NCBI GenBank assembly: GCA_964628055.1
Contig: CAZVNL010000007.1
Location: forward strand, 1 to 64,000
DNA length: 64,000 nt
Direction: 5' to 3'
Source of the DNA: CAZBEL01 sp964628055
Lineage (GTDB): Bacteria; Fidelibacterota; Marinisomatia; Marinisomatales; TCS56
The notes under the pieces are model-generated. The model worked only from the letters and a program-made list of their open reading frames with translations, was not told the DNA's origin and did no database searches. The translations under genes and the position numbers were made by a program. Position 1 is the first letter of the stretch, and the number at the start of each line of letters is the position of its first letter. Positions 62,698 through 64,000 of this stretch are shown here, in pieces.

Positions 62698-64000
62698 ATG
62701 AAACAACTCTGGATCAACCGCTTTATCTGGCTACTACTGGTGATTTGGGTAGGGGGGATTTTCCCACCTACCGGGGGGAGTCTTTACGCTTTTGACGCTC
62801 CACAGCAGGCCAGTAAGAAAAAGCGTCCCGCCACGAAAAAATCCTCAGCCAAACAGCAGGCCAAGAAGAAAAGACCAACCGGGAAAAAGTCCGTTAGAAA
62901 GAAAACCTCGAGTAAAGCCCTGGCGCGGGCCAACGCCTATGTAAAGCGCGGAAATCAGAAAGCCCGTAAAAAGGATTATGCCGGAGCCCTGAAGGATTTT
63001 CTACGGGCCTACAAGCTTAACCCCTCCAAGTCCACCCAGGCTAAGATAAAAAAGCTCCAGGCCATTTTAAAGCAGCGCAAGGCTAGACCCACGAAGAGGA
63101 AAACCAAACGCCCTACTGCCCCTCCAAAGGCCGTGGAGAAAAAGCCTACCGTGAGCGCCATTCCCAAGGTCAGCGCCGTGAAATTAGCCAGTGCACTTTA
63201 TGATTACACAGCCGAGTTGAATACCAGCCGCCGCCGTCTGGCTCAGGCCACTAAATTTCTAGAGCCTTTAAATAAACAACCCCTGGTTAAAATTGAATCC
63301 AAACCCATTTTCACGACGGCTGATTATGAACAAGCCGCAGATAAGGAACCGGGTAACATCCGCTTGCAGCGACAATTAGGTCTGCACTATGAAGCTCTCC
63401 AGGAGTGGGAAAAGGCCAAGAACCTTTATTTTCGCCTCCTTGCCCGGGATCCTTTGAATCCGGATGCTCACTATTTTTTAGGCGCGTTGTACGCCCGATT
63501 AGGGGCCCTGGAACAAGCCCGCCAATCCTTCGAGGAAGCGTTGGATCTGGATCCCAATCATGGCGCCACTTTAGAAGCCATCTCGTCCCTGGGGTTAGGG
63601 AATGGGGGGTCCTTTACCACCGACATTCTGAAACGTTCCGCTACCCAGAGCCCCCAGGGCCCGGCCCGTCTCCTGGTCCAGATTCGCACGCGATTAGATG
63701 AGCAGGATTATGAAAGGGCCCTATCCCTGGCTCAGGAAGGGGAGCGTACTTTTCCCTCCCAGGTGGGATTTGTCTATTTGGAGGGTGTTGCCTTGCGGGA
63801 GTTGGGGAATATGGACCAGGCAAAAAAAGCGTTTCAAACCGCCATTAAATTGAATCCCCAGCATGAAGAATCCCATCTGGCGTTGGCCAATCTTTATTTT
63901 GACCTAGGGAAATATGTCTATGCGGCCCTTTCTTTCCAGGATGCCATTTACTTGAATCCCCAGAACACCGAAGCGCGCTATATGCAGGGCCTGGCCTATT
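62698..64000 (+). CDS. TPR protein with Lys-rich N-terminal region (runs off the end)
   Basis: At least 434 residues; the frame is open to the last base. A signal-like hydrophobic N-terminus (about 8-32) is followed by a strongly basic region (Lys/Arg/Ala/Ser, about 40-85 and 125-150), then TPR repeats: YEALQEWEKAKNLYFRLL, AHYFLGALYARLGALEQA, and AFQTAIKLNPQHEESHLAL. No RBS better than TTGTCCCGC is seen. Scaffold or assembly role in the envelope; the basic region could bind polyanions. Confidence 0.8.
   Translation, partial: MKQLWINRFIWLLLVIWVGGIFPPTGGSLYAFDAPQQASKKKRPATKKSSAKQQAKKKRPTGKKSVRKKTSSKALARANAYVKRGNQKARKKDYAGALKDFLRAYKLNPSKSTQAKIKKLQAILKQRKARPTKRKTKRPTAPPKAVEKKPTVSAIPKVSAVKLASALYDYTAELNTSRRRLAQATKFLEPLNKQPLVKIESKPIFTTADYEQAADKEPGNIRLQRQLGLHYEALQEWEKAKNLYFRLLARDPLNPDAHYFLGALYARLGALEQARQSFEEALDLDPNHGATLEAISSLGLGNGGSFTTDILKRSATQSPQGPARLLVQIRTRLDEQDYERALSLAQEGERTFPSQVGFVYLEGVALRELGNMDQAKKAFQTAIKLNPQHEESHLALANLYFDLGKYVYAALSFQDAIYLNPQNTEARYMQGLAY

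Overview
The window reads as the redox-energy region of a Gram-negative, probably anaerobic or facultatively anaerobic bacterium. Evidence for the cell type is Tat and Sec signal peptides, lipoprotein signals, outer-membrane-barrel candidates and tripartite metal efflux. A type I dockerin on a beta-propeller protein, a P-II-like gene behind cusA, and an AraC regulator fused to a metal-binding domain resemble the FCB superphylum (Calditrichota / Marinimicrobia / Bacteroidota-like). That placement is inference; no rRNA or ribosomal marker is present. One 100-N scaffold gap (54404-54503) marks this as an assembled draft, plausibly a metagenome.

Region 1 (0.2-16 kb): a secreted beta-propeller/dockerin protein, a UspA-like protein and a MarR regulator with a four-cysteine tail precede a membrane-bound group 1 hydrogenase operon (small subunit, large subunit, two tandem cytochromes b, maturation protease). 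The large-subunit frame is interrupted by TGA exactly where the C-terminal nickel-ligand Cys should be (DP-U-LGC-GVH). The frame stays open for 30 more codons, a SECIS-like hairpin follows the TGA, and the small subunit has Cys where standard enzymes have Pro at the medial cluster. This is therefore a selenocysteine [NiFeSe] hydrogenase that ordinary gene calling truncates. A convergent operon hypA-B-F-C-D-E, a His-rich nickel transporter and a VKOR-like thiol oxidoreductase supply the active-site maturation machinery.

Region 2 (16.2-36.9 kb): an exceptionally dense electron-transfer locus. Ten c-type cytochrome genes carry 81 CXXCH motifs plus one CX4CH motif (82 candidate haemes in 18.7 kb). 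They are arranged with a Qrc/ACIII-like quinone module (pentahaem protein, molybdopterin-fold subunit, FeS protein, NrfD), a barrel candidate next to a 14-haem cytochrome, a Rieske/cytochrome b complex with a nonahaem cytochrome, a 17-haem cytochrome fused to a b-type membrane domain, an 18-haem NapC-like protein, and a second FeS/NrfD module with an octahaem protein. Together with the hydrogenase this suggests H2 oxidation feeding quinone and then a periplasmic, possibly extracellular, multihaem electron path. The terminal acceptor is not shown by the sequence.

Region 3 (37.3-44.7 kb): an M1 aminopeptidase with HEAT-like repeats, a broken isochorismatase-type gene with two TAA stops, cytochrome c maturation genes (ccmF, ccmH, a ccmI-like gene) and two related small secreted Cys-rich proteins.

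Region 4 (44.8-56.7 kb): a copper/silver-type resistance island. It holds a TolC-family channel, a CusB-like adaptor with three metal-binding zinc-ribbon-like modules and a Met-rich linker, a CusA-like RND pump, a P-II-like protein, an HMA-AraC regulator, several small metal-binding or Met-rich proteins, a DUF302 protein and the gapped His/Met-repeat protein.

Region 5 (56.9-64 kb): a TetR regulator with a palindromic upstream site, an outer-membrane protein candidate, an ABC ATPase with two FtsX/MacB-type permeases, an outer-membrane lipoprotein-sorting-like protein, and a Lys-rich TPR protein running off the end.
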